From an uncultured Lachnospiraceae bacterium (GTDB lineage: Bacteria; Bacillota; Clostridia; Lachnospirales; Lachnospiraceae), in NCBI GenBank assembly GCA_910579285.1, contig CAJTTT010000003.1, positions 51,118-115,117 on the forward strand: DNA of 64,000 bases. The letters are read 5' to 3'. The translations under genes and the position numbers were made by a program. Below are positions 42,349 to 51,634 of this stretch, piece after piece (within the stretch, counting starts at the first letter, position 1; every line of letters starts with the position of its first letter). The notes below the pieces were generated by a model, which worked only from the letters and a program-made list of their open reading frames with translations, ran no database searches and had not been told where the DNA came from.

Positions 42349-44322
42349 ATGAAAAGCATACGGACTAAAATCAACCTTTGTCTCATTTTAACTGTTCTGG
42401 TAGGTTTGGTAGCATCCGGCACTGCCAGCATCGCTCTCAATTATAACAGTACCATGACTACGGTGGAGCAGATGATGAGTCAGACCGCAGTATTGGCGGC
42501 AGGACGTGCACAGCAGGAGCTGGCGGCGTACAAAAATGTTGTCATGGAAGTAGGGCATATTCCACAGCTTGGTGATTCCAGTGTTTCGGTGGAGGAAAAG
42601 CAGGCCATTATGGATGAGCGTGTTTCCATGCATGGTTTCCAGAGAGGAAATATCATAGGTGCGAACGGCATCAGTATATTTGACGGAAAAGATTATTCCG
42701 ACCGTGAGTATGTGCAGCAGGCGCTTCAGGGTAATATTTATGTGTCGGAACCGTTAGTAAGCAAGATTACAGGCCAGTTGTCCATTATGGTTGCGGCGCC
42801 TCTTTACGCTGAGGAAGCTTACGGTTCTTCCATTGTCGGCGTAGTCTATTTTGTGCCGCAGGAGACCTTTTTGAATGATATCGTGTCTGCAATCCAGATC
42901 GGAGAGAACAGCAGGGCTTACATGATTAATAAGACAGGTGACACGATTGCAGATATTACGCTTGAGACGATCACGGTCCAGAATATTGAAGCGGAAGCCC
43001 AGAGCGATCCGTCGCTGCAGGAGCTGGCAGCGATCCACGGAGAGATGCGCCAGAGCAGAAACGGATTTGGAAGTTACACGAGCGGTGAGGATAAGATGTT
43101 TGCCGCCTATGCGCCCGTGCCGGATACAGATGGCTGGAGCATTGCTGTGACGGCCCCGCAGATCAATTATCTGGCTTCCACGCGTGATGCGATCGTAGTC
43201 AATCTTTTGGTGATTGTCATTTCCATAGTGCTCTCTGTTGTTGTGGCTCTGGCTCTTGCACGCAACATCGGCAGTCCCATGAAGGCATGTGTCAATCGGA
43301 TGAAGCTGTTGGTGGAGGGTGATCTGGAAACGCCAATGCCCAAAATAACAAACAAGGATGAGACAGGCGTGCTCGCCAGATCGACAGAATCACTGGTAGA
43401 AGGGTTGAGCATCGTCATTAATGATATCAGCTATCTCTTAAATGAGATGGCAAATCAGAATCTGGATGTCCACACCGCGCATGAGGATGTGTATGTGGGC
43501 AGTTTCCAGAGCATACTGCATTCCATGCGGAATATGAGAAAAGAGTTGAGCGGTGCCATGCGCCAGGTCAACCATTCAGCCGGAGAAGTGTCTGACGCCA
43601 GCGATCAGTTGTCGGCCAGTGCCCAGACGCTCAGTCAGGGAACTACGGAGCAGGCAAGTTCTGTGGAACAGCTGGCAGCGCGCATCAGCGTCATCGCCGA
43701 ACAGGTGAAAAATACGGCCAGCGGCGCTTTGGAAGTCCGCAGCCAGACACATCAGACTGGCGAGGAAGTGCTTCTGTGCAACCAGAAGATGCAGAGTCTG
43801 GTGGAGGCTATGGAAAGGATTCAGGCAAGCTCCGAGGAGATTGAAAAGATTCTTAAGACCATTGATGACATTGCCTTCCAGACCAATATACTTGCCTTGA
43901 ATGCGGCCGTGGAAGCGGCGCGGGCAGGAAGCGCAGGAAAGGGATTTGCCGTGGTGGCGGAGGAGGTTCGCAATCTGGCAGGGAAATCTGCACAGGCAGC
44001 GCAAAATACTTCGCAGCTGATCGAAAATTCCACTGAGGCGGTACATATGGGTACGCAGATTGCACAGAATACGGCGGATGTCCTGTTGGGTGTTGTGAAC
44101 AGCATTCAGTCGGTGGTGGAGGCCATTGATGAGATTGCAACAGTATCCAGCGAGCAGTCGGAGGCAGTGGTGCAGGTTTCGGAGGGCATCAACCAGATTT
44201 CGGTTGTGGTACAGAACAACAGCGCGACTGCAGAGGAAGGCGCGGCCGCAAGCGAGGAACTTTCTGCGGAGGCAACTTGCTTAAAAGAACTGGTGGATCA
44301 GTTCACACTGGCATCGGAATAA
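42349..44322 (+). CDS. Methyl-accepting chemotaxis protein with extracytoplasmic Cache domain
   Basis: This 657-residue transducer starts at ATG 42349 after AAAGGAGG. A first helix (about 10-32) leads to a double-Cache-like sensor (about 35-270), with GANGISIFDGKDYSDREYV and GQLSIMVAAPLY typical of dCache_1. A second helix near 280-302, a HAMP domain (about 303-355) and the signalling region follow, with ILALNAAVEAARAGSAGKGF near residue 525. Such Cache domains often bind amino acids or organic acids. No che genes are nearby, so it must feed a pathway encoded elsewhere. Confidence 0.92.
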   Translation: MKSIRTKINLCLILTVLVGLVASGTASIALNYNSTMTTVEQMMSQTAVLAAGRAQQELAAYKNVVMEVGHIPQLGDSSVSVEEKQAIMDERVSMHGFQRGNIIGANGISIFDGKDYSDREYVQQALQGNIYVSEPLVSKITGQLSIMVAAPLYAEEAYGSSIVGVVYFVPQETFLNDIVSAIQIGENSRAYMINKTGDTIADITLETITVQNIEAEAQSDPSLQELAAIHGEMRQSRNGFGSYTSGEDKMFAAYAPVPDTDGWSIAVTAPQINYLASTRDAIVVNLLVIVISIVLSVVVALALARNIGSPMKACVNRMKLLVEGDLETPMPKITNKDETGVLARSTESLVEGLSIVINDISYLLNEMANQNLDVHTAHEDVYVGSFQSILHSMRNMRKELSGAMRQVNHSAGEVSDASDQLSASAQTLSQGTTEQASSVEQLAARISVIAEQVKNTASGALEVRSQTHQTGEEVLLCNQKMQSLVEAMERIQASSEEIEKILKTIDDIAFQTNILALNAAVEAARAGSAGKGFAVVAEEVRNLAGKSAQAAQNTSQLIENSTEAVHMGTQIAQNTADVLLGVVNSIQSVVEAIDEIATVSSEQSEAVVQVSEGINQISVVVQNNSATAEEGAAASEELSAEATCLKELVDQFTLASE

Positions 44323-44333
44323 ATGAGATGGAG

Positions 44334-44364
44334 AGAGACCGCGTGTGCAGCGGTCTCTTTTTTT
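44334..44364 (+). terminator. Rho-independent terminator of the second MCP gene
   Basis: AGAGACCGC (44334-44342), a 7-base loop and GCGGTCTCT (44350-44358) followed by six T. It starts 12 bases after the stop codon. Confidence 0.9.
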
Positions 44365-44541
44365 CGGATTACTGTTCTCAGGAAGTATGAATCATGTTTT
44401 ATCAGATGGGATTCTGGACAGGAAAGGACAATGCACATCTTGGAAAGAACGCTGTATCTTAAAATATACAGCAATTCCCGGATGCATGTGGTTTGTTGAT
44501 TCGGGAGAAGCTGATGAATACAGAACGCGAGGGCAGGTAAT

Positions 44542-45324
44542 ATGAATTTGCACAAACTCATTTTGACAGAAAATGCATGCTATAAGGCAGGCAGGAAAAT
44601 CACGGTCAAAGGCATCATGGTTCATTCTACTGGTGTCAATAACCCAAATCTCAAGTGTTATGTCGGTCCCGATGACGGCATGCTTGGCAAAAATCAAAAC
44701 GGCAGTCATTGGAACACCTATCATCCCGGGGGAAGAGAGGTCTGTGCCCATGCTTTTATCGGCAGGCTGGCTGACGGCTCCATAGCAGCCTATCAGACAC
44801 TTCCCTGGAATCACCGTGGATGGCATGCCGGAGGCAGCGCCAACGATACGCATATCGGTTTTGAAATCTGCGAGGACGGGCTTACGGACGATACCTACTT
44901 CAAAAAGGTGTACCATGAGGCCGTCCAACTTAGTGCCCTCCTCTGCAAGGAGTATGGCCTGACGGAACAGAGCATCGTCTGCCACAGCGAGGGTTATCAA
45001 CAGGGAATTGCATCTAACCACGCAGATGTAATGCATTGGTTTCCGAAGCACAACAAGAGTATGGACACCTTCCGTGCGGAGGTCAAAGATCTGCTTACTG
45101 CCGACACCGAAGAGGATACCGGGGACACTGCCGGTCCTGCAGTGTCCTACCCCGAAATGCTGACATCCGGTTACTACCGTGTGCGTAAGAAATGGAAGGA
45201 CAGCGAGTCCCAGGTGGGAGCCTATCGCAGTCTTAGCAATGCAAAAGCGGCTGCGGATAAGGCCCCCGGCACATTTGTTTTTGCAAATAATGGCACAGCC
45301 ATTTATCCTGCAGATGAGACTTAG
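44542..45324 (+). CDS. N-acetylmuramoyl-L-alanine amidase, phage-endolysin type
   Basis: This 260-residue protein has an N-terminal amidase-2 domain, a zinc enzyme that cleaves the bond between muramic acid and the stem peptide. Zinc/catalytic residues are visible in IMVHSTGVNN near residue 27 and in VCHSEGYQQGIASNHADVMHW near residue 150, with FEICEDG between. The C-terminal ~60 residues (YYRVRKKWKDS and VGAYRSLSNAKAAADK) form a SPOR-like binding segment seen in clostridial phage endolysins. There is no signal peptide, so release would need a holin, and none is encoded nearby. It is likely a phage remnant or domesticated lysin. Confidence 0.87.
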   Translation: MNLHKLILTENACYKAGRKITVKGIMVHSTGVNNPNLKCYVGPDDGMLGKNQNGSHWNTYHPGGREVCAHAFIGRLADGSIAAYQTLPWNHRGWHAGGSANDTHIGFEICEDGLTDDTYFKKVYHEAVQLSALLCKEYGLTEQSIVCHSEGYQQGIASNHADVMHWFPKHNKSMDTFRAEVKDLLTADTEEDTGDTAGPAVSYPEMLTSGYYRVRKKWKDSESQVGAYRSLSNAKAAADKAPGTFVFANNGTAIYPADET

Positions 45325-45385
45325 GCGGTTTCGGGAATGGGAATCACAAAAGTCAGCTGCCTTTTCTGTGGGGCAGAGATTTTTG

Positions 45386-45394
45386 TGTTATAAT
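45386..45394 (+). promoter_or_regulatory. Extended -10 promoter upstream of the small ORF-cutC genes
   Basis: TATAAT (45389-45394) preceded by TGT gives an extended -10. The -35 region is poor. It lies about 130 bases before the small reading frame at 45523. Confidence 0.4.
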
Positions 45395-45522
45395 AAATTA
45401 TCTGAAACCGCTGTTAAGAAAACGGGCGCAGTTGGGTGGTTTTGTTGATAGCATGTCTGGGAAAAACAGATTATAATTGGGAAAAATGAAGCAAGGAGGC
45501 CATTGACAAAACCAGCGAGAAG

Positions 45523-45738
45523 GTGACAGAGCAGATCGACTGGACGAAGGCGTGGGGCAGGAAGTACCCGGTGTTACTGCAGTATCAGGGGGAAGTGGAT
45601 ACAGCCAGTTACGCGGCATCGCTTGACAAGCTGCTTGTGGATCTGCAAAAGAAATACGGTTATAATGAACTGGATTCCTTCCTTGTACTGAAGGATATCC
45701 TGGCAGCGGTATGGAAGGAGAGGAAAGCGGATGGATAA
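45523..45738 (+). CDS. Small hypothetical protein, translationally linked to cutC
   Basis: This frame encodes about 71 residues with an amphipathic helical profile (VDTASYAASLDKLL, GYNELDSFLVLKDILAAVW). It overlaps the cutC start by eight bases, which supports real translation. The start is uncertain: GTG 45523 has no close ribosome site, while AAGGAGG at 45493-45499 sits just before an in-frame ATT at 45502. I do not recognise the family. Possible readings are a genuine small protein or the surviving C-terminal end of a longer gene. Confidence 0.5.
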   Translation: MTEQIDWTKAWGRKYPVLLQYQGEVDTASYAASLDKLLVDLQKKYGYNELDSFLVLKDILAAVWKERKADG

Positions 45739-46516
45739 GTATGTTTTGGAATGTTGTGTGGACAGTGTGGAATCGGCTCTTGCGGCGGCGGAGGGCGGGG
45801 CGGACAGGCTGGAGCTTTGCTCCGCCCTCGTGATTGGCGGCGTTTCTCCTGGGCTTGCGCTGTTTGAGCAGGTCAGCGCCCGCTGTGAACTGCCGGTCCG
45901 GGTGCTGCTCAGACCGCGGTTTGGGGACTTTCTGTATACAGATTATGAATTTCAGATTTTAAAAAGGGAAGTGTCGCTCTTTCGGGAAGCGGGAGCCGAG
46001 GGTGTGGTGATCGGCTGTCTCCAGGAGGATGGGGGGCTTCATATGGAGCAGATGCGGGAACTGATTGCGGAAGCAGGGGACATGAAGGTTACACTGCACC
46101 GGGCTTTCGATGTGTGCGCGGATCCCATAAAAGCATACAGACAGGCAGGGGAGCTGTGCATTGACACCGTACTGACATCCGGGCAGAAAAAGGAGTGTCT
46201 GGAGGGGATGCCGCTTCTGAAAGAACTGTGCGGGTTACAGAAGGAGGCGGGAATGCCGCGCATTATGGCAGGGGCAGGCGTGACACCCGATGTGATACGG
46301 CAGTTTTGTGCGCAGACGGACATTACCAGCTATCATCTGTCTGCCAAGAAAGTGCTGGACAGCGGGATGCGCTACCGCAAGGAGGGGGTTCCTATGGGAC
46401 TTCCCGCTATGGATGAGTACAGTATTTTCAGAACGGACAGCAATGTTGTGGCACAGGCAAAGAGAGTGATTAAAGAACATATGCCTGCTGAAAGGAGAAC
46501 GGCAAATGGCGATTGA
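45731..46516 (+). CDS. cutC: CutC-family protein
   Basis: This 261-residue cytosolic protein has the TIM-barrel CutC fold. The conserved opening LECCVDSVESALAAAEGGADRLELC, written here in two parts as LECCVDSVESALAA and EGGADRLELC, is near the N-terminus. VRVLLRPRFGDFLY, GVVIGCLQEDGG, VTLHRAFDVCADP and IMAGAGVTP follow in the family order. Copper homeostasis is the traditional label, but direct copper transport is not established for this family. It overlaps both its upstream small ORF and the downstream ybaK-like gene, so the three are probably one operon. Confidence 0.88.
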   Translation: MDKYVLECCVDSVESALAAAEGGADRLELCSALVIGGVSPGLALFEQVSARCELPVRVLLRPRFGDFLYTDYEFQILKREVSLFREAGAEGVVIGCLQEDGGLHMEQMRELIAEAGDMKVTLHRAFDVCADPIKAYRQAGELCIDTVLTSGQKKECLEGMPLLKELCGLQKEAGMPRIMAGAGVTPDVIRQFCAQTDITSYHLSAKKVLDSGMRYRKEGVPMGLPAMDEYSIFRTDSNVVAQAKRVIKEHMPAERRTANGD

Positions 46517-46973
46517 GAGAGTAAAAACCTATTTCAAACAGTACGGAATGGAGGATAAGATCCGGGAGTTCGATGTGTCCAGCGCAACGGTGGAGCTGGC
46601 GGCGGCCGCTCTTTCCTGTGAGCCTGCGAGGATAGCAAAAACACTGTCATTTATGGTGGATGGTCACGCGATACTGATTGTGGCGGCCGGGGACGTGAAG
46701 ATTGACAATCACAAGTATAAGGGACAGTTTGGCACGAAGGCGAAGATGCTTGCGCCGGAGGAGGCGGAGACACTGGTGGGACATGCCGTGGGCGGCGTGT
46801 GTCCGTTCGCGGTAAACGAGGGCGTGGAGGTGTACCTGGACGCATCGCTGAAACGGTTTGAAACCGTATTTCCTGCCTGCGGAAGCTCCAACAGTGCGAT
46901 CGAGCTGACGATTCCTGAGTTAGAAAAATATGCAGTTCCTGTGCAGTGGGTGGACGTCTGCAAGGGATATTGA
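46506..46973 (+). CDS. YbaK/ProX-type aminoacyl-tRNA deacylase
   Basis: This 155-residue cytosolic protein has the YbaK/EbsC editing fold, which hydrolyses mischarged Cys- or Ala-tRNA(Pro) in trans. Family stretches are ARIAKTLSFMVDGHAILIVAAGD (in parts: ARIAKTLSFMV, HAILIVAAGD), the catalytic-type Lys in that first motif, VGHAVGGVCPFAV near residue 95 and GSSNSAIELTIPEL near residue 125. It overlaps cutC by 11 bases and precedes the alpha-galactosidase by 9 bases. Confidence 0.88.
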   Translation: MAIERVKTYFKQYGMEDKIREFDVSSATVELAAAALSCEPARIAKTLSFMVDGHAILIVAAGDVKIDNHKYKGQFGTKAKMLAPEEAETLVGHAVGGVCPFAVNEGVEVYLDASLKRFETVFPACGSSNSAIELTIPELEKYAVPVQWVDVCKGY

Positions 46974-46982
46974 GGAGGCGCA

Positions 46983-49181
46983 ATGGAATACATAAACATA
47001 GTTGAAAACGGGATACATATCGTGTTTGGCGTAACGGAAAAAAGGCAGTTGAAACTGCTTCATTTCTCAAAGAATGCTTTTCGGGAGGAGGACTTGTGTA
47101 AAGTTGGCCCGGAGTGCAAGGAGGAGGACCAGGTGAGAAAGGAGCAGTTCATTGACGAGGCGTTTCAGCTTGTGCAGGTCAGCCTTTCCGGCTATAACCG
47201 CCCTTATGAAAAGCATGGCAATAAGCATATCGTGACGGCGCCAGGATATCTGCTTACCTATGCCGGCATGGAGGACAGTGTCAACGAGACCGGGCGCAGA
47301 CTCACGATCACACAGGAAGACAGGGAAGTGACCCAAGTCCGCGTGGAGACAGTGATGCAGTTTTATAACGGCACTTCCATTGTCCGTATGTGGAACCGGG
47401 TGACCAATATGGGGCAGGAGACACAGTGTCTGGAATATCTGTCCTCCTTCTGCTATACGGGGATTGAGAAGGAGGGAGACCAAAATTCCGATGCCAAGAT
47501 GAAACTGCGGGTTCCCTACAACGGCTGGCAGAAGGAGATGAGCATAAAAGAGTACACTTTCGGGGATGTGGGATTTGCGCAGACACAGCCGGGTGTATAT
47601 CAGCGCACTTCGCAGGTGTTTGAGGTGACTAATACAGGCAACTGGTCTTCCAAAAAATATCTGCCTCTGGGTTATATCGAGAATGCGCAGGCGCACACAA
47701 GTCTGTTCTGGCAGATCGAGCACAACGGTTCATGGCACTATGAGATCGGCGACCAGAACACCCATTTTTATCTGAGTGTCAGCGGCCCAACGGAGGTGCA
47801 GTCCCACTGGTTTAAGAATCTGGCGCCCGGAGAGAGCTTTACATCGGTGCCTGTGGCGGTGGGCGTGGCGGAGGACAGCTTCGAAAAGGCGGTGGATGAG
47901 CTGACGAAATACCGACGTCTGATACGCAGGCCAAACAAAGACAATGAAAATCTGCCTGTGATCTTTAACGATTATATGAACTGCCTGTTCGGCGATCCCA
48001 CCACGGAGAAAGAGCTGCCCCTCATAGATGCGGCGGCACAGTGCGGCTGTGAATATTATGTGATAGACGCAGGCTGGTATGCGCCTGGTGAGTGGTGGGA
48101 CAGCGTGGGCGAATGGCAGGAGTGCAGGGAGCGGTTTCCGGGAGGCATCAGGGAGGTCACTGATTATATCCGCGGCAAGGGCATGGTTCCCGGCGTCTGG
48201 CTGGAGCTTGAGGTCATGGGAATCAACTGTGAGAAGGCGAAGAAGGCGCCGGATGACTGGTTTTTTGTGCGTCATGGAAAAAGAGTGTTTGACAGGAGCC
48301 GGTATCAGCTTGATTTCCGCAATCCGGCGGTAATTGCCCATATCAACGAGGTTATTGACCGGGTGGTCAACGAGTACGGCGTGGGATATATTAAAATGGA
48401 TTACAATATCGAGCCGGGGATCGGTACGGAAATTGGTGTGGAGAGCGTGGGACAGGGGATGCTTGCGCATGAGCGTGCTTACCTTGCATGGCTGGACGAT
48501 GTGTTTGCCAGATATCCCGATCTGGTGATAGAGAACTGTTCCAGCGGCGGTCTGCGGATCGACTATGCGCTGCTTTCCCGCTACAGCATCCAGTCCACCT
48601 CGGATCAGGAGGATTACCGCAACTATGCCACCATTGCGGCCAACGCCGGGGCAGGAGTGACGCCGGAGCAGGCAGCAGTCTGGTCCTATCCCATGCGGCA
48701 GGGAGACAAAGAGGAAGTGATCTATAACATGGTTAACGCCATGCTTGGCCGGGTGCATCAGAGCGGACATCTGGCGGAGCTGTCAGCGGAACGCACAGAG
48801 CTGGTAAAAGAGGGCATTGCCTGTTATAAAAAGATACGTTCGGATATCAAAAAAGCGGTGCCGTTCTATCCGCTGGATGTGACGGACAACGAAGACATGT
48901 GGGCCTGCGGTGGTCTGCAGACGAAAAATAAGGCGTACCTGGCGGTGTGGAAACGGCAGATGGAGGGAAAGAACAACGACAGGCGGCAGAAAGCCGGCAC
49001 TGTGTGTTCAGAGACAACGCTGTCCATTCCCCTTGACAGCCTGCCTTTTGCGGGAGACGGGATCAAGGTTTCCTGCCTCTACCCGGAAAAAGAGCCGGTC
49101 AGCTTTGCGGTGGAGCGCGGTGTGCTGACGGTTATCTTTGAGAAGCCGGTGATGGCCAGACTGTTCGTGATGGAAAGGTAG
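46983..49181 (+). CDS. Alpha-galactosidase, GH36 family
   Basis: This 732-residue enzyme hydrolyses alpha-1,6-galactosides such as raffinose or melibiose. An N-terminal beta-supersandwich domain (about 1-310) leads to the catalytic barrel. The nucleophile is D473 in IKMDYNIEPG and the acid/base D541 in STSDQEDYRNY. Other marks are EYYVIDAGWYAP near residue 358, PGVWLELEVMG and VIENCSSGGLRID near residue 517. There is no signal peptide, so it acts on imported oligosaccharides. GAGGAGG precedes the ATG. No dedicated galactoside transporter is adjacent; the ABC operon at 4.6-9.2 kb is one candidate. Confidence 0.93.
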   Translation: MEYINIVENGIHIVFGVTEKRQLKLLHFSKNAFREEDLCKVGPECKEEDQVRKEQFIDEAFQLVQVSLSGYNRPYEKHGNKHIVTAPGYLLTYAGMEDSVNETGRRLTITQEDREVTQVRVETVMQFYNGTSIVRMWNRVTNMGQETQCLEYLSSFCYTGIEKEGDQNSDAKMKLRVPYNGWQKEMSIKEYTFGDVGFAQTQPGVYQRTSQVFEVTNTGNWSSKKYLPLGYIENAQAHTSLFWQIEHNGSWHYEIGDQNTHFYLSVSGPTEVQSHWFKNLAPGESFTSVPVAVGVAEDSFEKAVDELTKYRRLIRRPNKDNENLPVIFNDYMNCLFGDPTTEKELPLIDAAAQCGCEYYVIDAGWYAPGEWWDSVGEWQECRERFPGGIREVTDYIRGKGMVPGVWLELEVMGINCEKAKKAPDDWFFVRHGKRVFDRSRYQLDFRNPAVIAHINEVIDRVVNEYGVGYIKMDYNIEPGIGTEIGVESVGQGMLAHERAYLAWLDDVFARYPDLVIENCSSGGLRIDYALLSRYSIQSTSDQEDYRNYATIAANAGAGVTPEQAAVWSYPMRQGDKEEVIYNMVNAMLGRVHQSGHLAELSAERTELVKEGIACYKKIRSDIKKAVPFYPLDVTDNEDMWACGGLQTKNKAYLAVWKRQMEGKNNDRRQKAGTVCSETTLSIPLDSLPFAGDGIKVSCLYPEKEPVSFAVERGVLTVIFEKPVMARLFVMER

Positions 49182-49189
49182 CGGACAAA

Positions 49190-50008
49190 TTATTCGAGAA
49201 TGGGAATCTCGATCTGGACAATATAATCCTCGATGCGGTCAATGACGTTTTCGTTGATGCCCATTTCATACGAAAATTCATGGAGCGTATAGCCGTGTTT
49301 TTCGGCATAGGCAAAGATTTCCTCATAGCGTCCCGGTATATTCTCCCAGTCTCCTTTATGGAATGCCCGCAGGTATTTGCCGTCTGGCGGCTGGTGCAGT
49401 CCCGGCTCATATGCGAGAAAAGGCATTTCAATAAAAAGCCTGGAATAGTCGTCGTAGTTTCCACTTTTCAGACTGGAAACAGGGATCATGGAGCCGTAGG
49501 AGGCTTCGTGCAGCCGGCCGAGATGGTATTTTTCCGTCTCGGCCGTAATCAGTTCCACCTCCTCTTCAAAGGAGGTGTTTTGATCGATTTCTACCGTAAT
49601 CAGACAGCGTTCTTCTTTTTCTATCACACTGATTTCTGACAGATTCATGGTAAGAAGCGTGTCCAGATTCCGGCAGTGTGCGCGCAGGGAAGTGCGGACT
49701 GCCTGCAGATGGGTGATCTGCCGGTCGAGATTGCTGATTCTTTCTTCTAAAAGATCTCTCATATTTTCGGCGGAACGGTTTTTCATAAAATCCTGTATCT
49801 CCGGGATGGATACATCCAGTTCCCGCAGCAGCAGAATGGTTTCCAGAACAGGGCTTTGGTGATAGGTATAGCAGCGGTATCCGTTTTCGGGATTGATGGA
49901 GGCAGGCTTAAACAGGCCGGTCTCGTCATACCACATCAGCGTTTTTTTGTTGATCCCATGCATGGCCGCGAACTGGCCGATGGTGAGAAGACCGCTTTTC
50001 TTATTCAT
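49190..50008 (-). CDS. MerR-family regulator with GyrI-like effector domain
   Basis: This 272-residue regulator starts at ATG 50008 after GGAGG at a 6-base spacing. The N-terminal MerR helix-turn-helix reads LTIGQFAAMHGINKKTLMWYDE, followed by the wing PENGYRCYTYHQSPVLETI and a coiled dimer helix (about 80-120). The C-terminal half resembles the BmrR/GyrI-like multidrug-binding domain. It is divergent from a MATE efflux gene whose promoter has the 19-base spacer and palindrome characteristic of MerR activation. Drug-induced activation of that pump is the likely role. Confidence 0.9.
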   Translation of the reverse strand: MNKKSGLLTIGQFAAMHGINKKTLMWYDETGLFKPASINPENGYRCYTYHQSPVLETILLLRELDVSIPEIQDFMKNRSAENMRDLLEERISNLDRQITHLQAVRTSLRAHCRNLDTLLTMNLSEISVIEKEERCLITVEIDQNTSFEEEVELITAETEKYHLGRLHEASYGSMIPVSSLKSGNYDDYSRLFIEMPFLAYEPGLHQPPDGKYLRAFHKGDWENIPGRYEEIFAYAEKHGYTLHEFSYEMGINENVIDRIEDYIVQIEIPILE

Positions 50009-50040
50009 ACATTCCTCCATGTTAAATTTCATTTTCACTC

Positions 50041-50071
50041 TTGACCATACAGTTACTGTACGGTCTATGAT
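50041..50071 (+). promoter_or_regulatory. MerR-type promoter of the MATE gene
   Basis: TTGACC (50041-50046) and TATGAT (50066-50071) are separated by 19 bases instead of 17. The spacer holds an almost perfect dyad: GACCATACAGT (50043-50053) and ACTGTACGGTC (50055-50065), 10 of 11 positions matching around a central T. A long spacer with a dyad is the hallmark of MerR-activated promoters. Confidence 0.8.
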
Positions 50072-50124
50072 ACCTTATACAGAGAGCAAATGCAAGAGGC
50101 GGATGAGACAGGAGGAAAAAGTTT

Positions 50125-51456
50125 ATGGAAAACACAAATGTTTATGAAAAGCCGGTCACACTAAAAAATATTTTAAAATTTGCCGTGCCAACCATTGCCA
50201 TGACGGTGTTCATGTCCTTTTACACAATGGTGGACGGGCTGTTTGTATCGAATCTGATCGGCACAGACGCACTTTCTGCGGTCAATCTGACTGCGCCGGT
50301 GATTCAGCTTGTGACAGCCATTTCCACCATGCTGGCCACAGGCGGCAGTGCGGTCATTATGAAAAAGATGGGAGAGCAGAAGGTGGAAGAGGCGAGGGAG
50401 GATTTTACGTTTCTGATTTTAGTGAATGTGATGGTAGGAATCATCATGTGTGCGGCCGGATATCTGGTCATGGACCATATTTTTGCGGGAATGCATCTCT
50501 CTGCAGAGGTGGAAGGATACTGCACCGCATATTTGAGCCGGTATCTGGTGTTTACCGTGCCGATTCTTCTGATGAACAACTTTACCCTTTACATGATTGC
50601 CAGTGAGAAGGCAGCGCTTTCCCTGATCTGCTCTGTGACAGGCGGTGTCTTAAATATGGCGCTCGATTATGTGCTTATCGCCGTTTTTGACATGGGAATC
50701 AGTGGGGCGGCAATTGCAACGGGGCTTGGCTATTCTGTGACGGCGGTTGTGGGATTGTTTGTTTTTGGCCGGAAAAAGAGTCTGCTGCATTTCAGGAAGC
50801 CGGCGTTTCGATGGAAGATTCTTTCGAACGCGGCGGCAAACGGCTGTTCAGAGATGGCAACAGCCCTTGTCACGGGGATTATTACCATGATGTTCAACTG
50901 GACAATGCTGCGCTATGTGGGTGAAGACGGTGTGGCGGCGGTTACCATTATCATGTATGTGCTGATGTTTGCAAGTTCCCTGTATACCGGGTATTCTTAT
51001 GGCGTGGCGCCCATGATCAGTTATTACTATGGGGAACAGAATCACGGAAAGCTGAAAAAGCTTGTGGCAGTCAGTATGAGAGTGATTGCGGCGATTTCCC
51101 TTGTGACCGCTGCGGCTTCTTTTCTGCTGACAAGACCGCTTGTGTCCGTGTTTGCGCGCCCGGATAACCCGGTGTATGAGCTGGCGGTGACTGGTAACAG
51201 AATTTGTACCATCGCACTTTTGTTTATCGGCTTTAACATTTTTGCCAGCGGTATGTTTACCGCCCTGTCAAATGGCGTGGTTTCAGCGGTGCTCGCGTTT
51301 TCAAGATCCTTTGTCTTTATGCTGATCACCATGATTGTACTGCCTCTGATTTTTGGCGTGAACGGGATCTGGCTGGCCACGCCGGCGGCGGAACTGATGG
51401 CTCTTGTCCTGTCCGCATGCTTGTTTTTGAAGTATAGAAAGAGATATGGGTATTGA
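50125..51456 (+). CDS. MATE-family efflux transporter
   Basis: This 443-residue membrane protein has twelve hydrophobic segments in two homologous halves, as in MATE exporters that couple Na+ or H+ entry to drug or metabolite export. The first half shows FYTMVDGLFVSNLIGTDALSAVNL and ATGGSAVIMKKMGE; the second half YSYGVAPMISYYYGEQNHGKLKKL. AGGAGGAAAAAGTTT precedes the ATG. Its promoter is a MerR-type element adjacent to a divergent MerR gene, so expression should be induced by the ligand of that regulator. Confidence 0.92.
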   Translation: MENTNVYEKPVTLKNILKFAVPTIAMTVFMSFYTMVDGLFVSNLIGTDALSAVNLTAPVIQLVTAISTMLATGGSAVIMKKMGEQKVEEAREDFTFLILVNVMVGIIMCAAGYLVMDHIFAGMHLSAEVEGYCTAYLSRYLVFTVPILLMNNFTLYMIASEKAALSLICSVTGGVLNMALDYVLIAVFDMGISGAAIATGLGYSVTAVVGLFVFGRKKSLLHFRKPAFRWKILSNAAANGCSEMATALVTGIITMMFNWTMLRYVGEDGVAAVTIIMYVLMFASSLYTGYSYGVAPMISYYYGEQNHGKLKKLVAVSMRVIAAISLVTAAASFLLTRPLVSVFARPDNPVYELAVTGNRICTIALLFIGFNIFASGMFTALSNGVVSAVLAFSRSFVFMLITMIVLPLIFGVNGIWLATPAAELMALVLSACLFLKYRKRYGY

Positions 51457-51536
51457 GTAGTAAAAGCAAAGACCAGGGCTGGATGGGTGAAGCTGTGTTT
51501 CGCTTGTAAATCGGACGTCTGGATCGGACTGTAGAA

Positions 51537-51565
51537 TTGCACTTTCCCGTACTATGTGCTACAAT
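51537..51565 (+). promoter_or_regulatory. Promoter of the FapA-like gene
   Basis: TTGCAC (51537-51542) and TACAAT (51560-51565) are 17 bases apart, with an extended -10 TGC just before the TACAAT. Confidence 0.55.
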
Positions 51566-51634
51566 TTTTAGAAATACAGGCTGCATTATGAACAGTGCAA
51601 ATGTCGGAGTACTGCGGCGGGAGTGATTGGGCAT

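Noticed and set aside
44542..45324. A prophage in this region.
   Set aside because: Only the amidase is phage-like; there are no integrase, capsid, tail, terminase or holin genes nearby.
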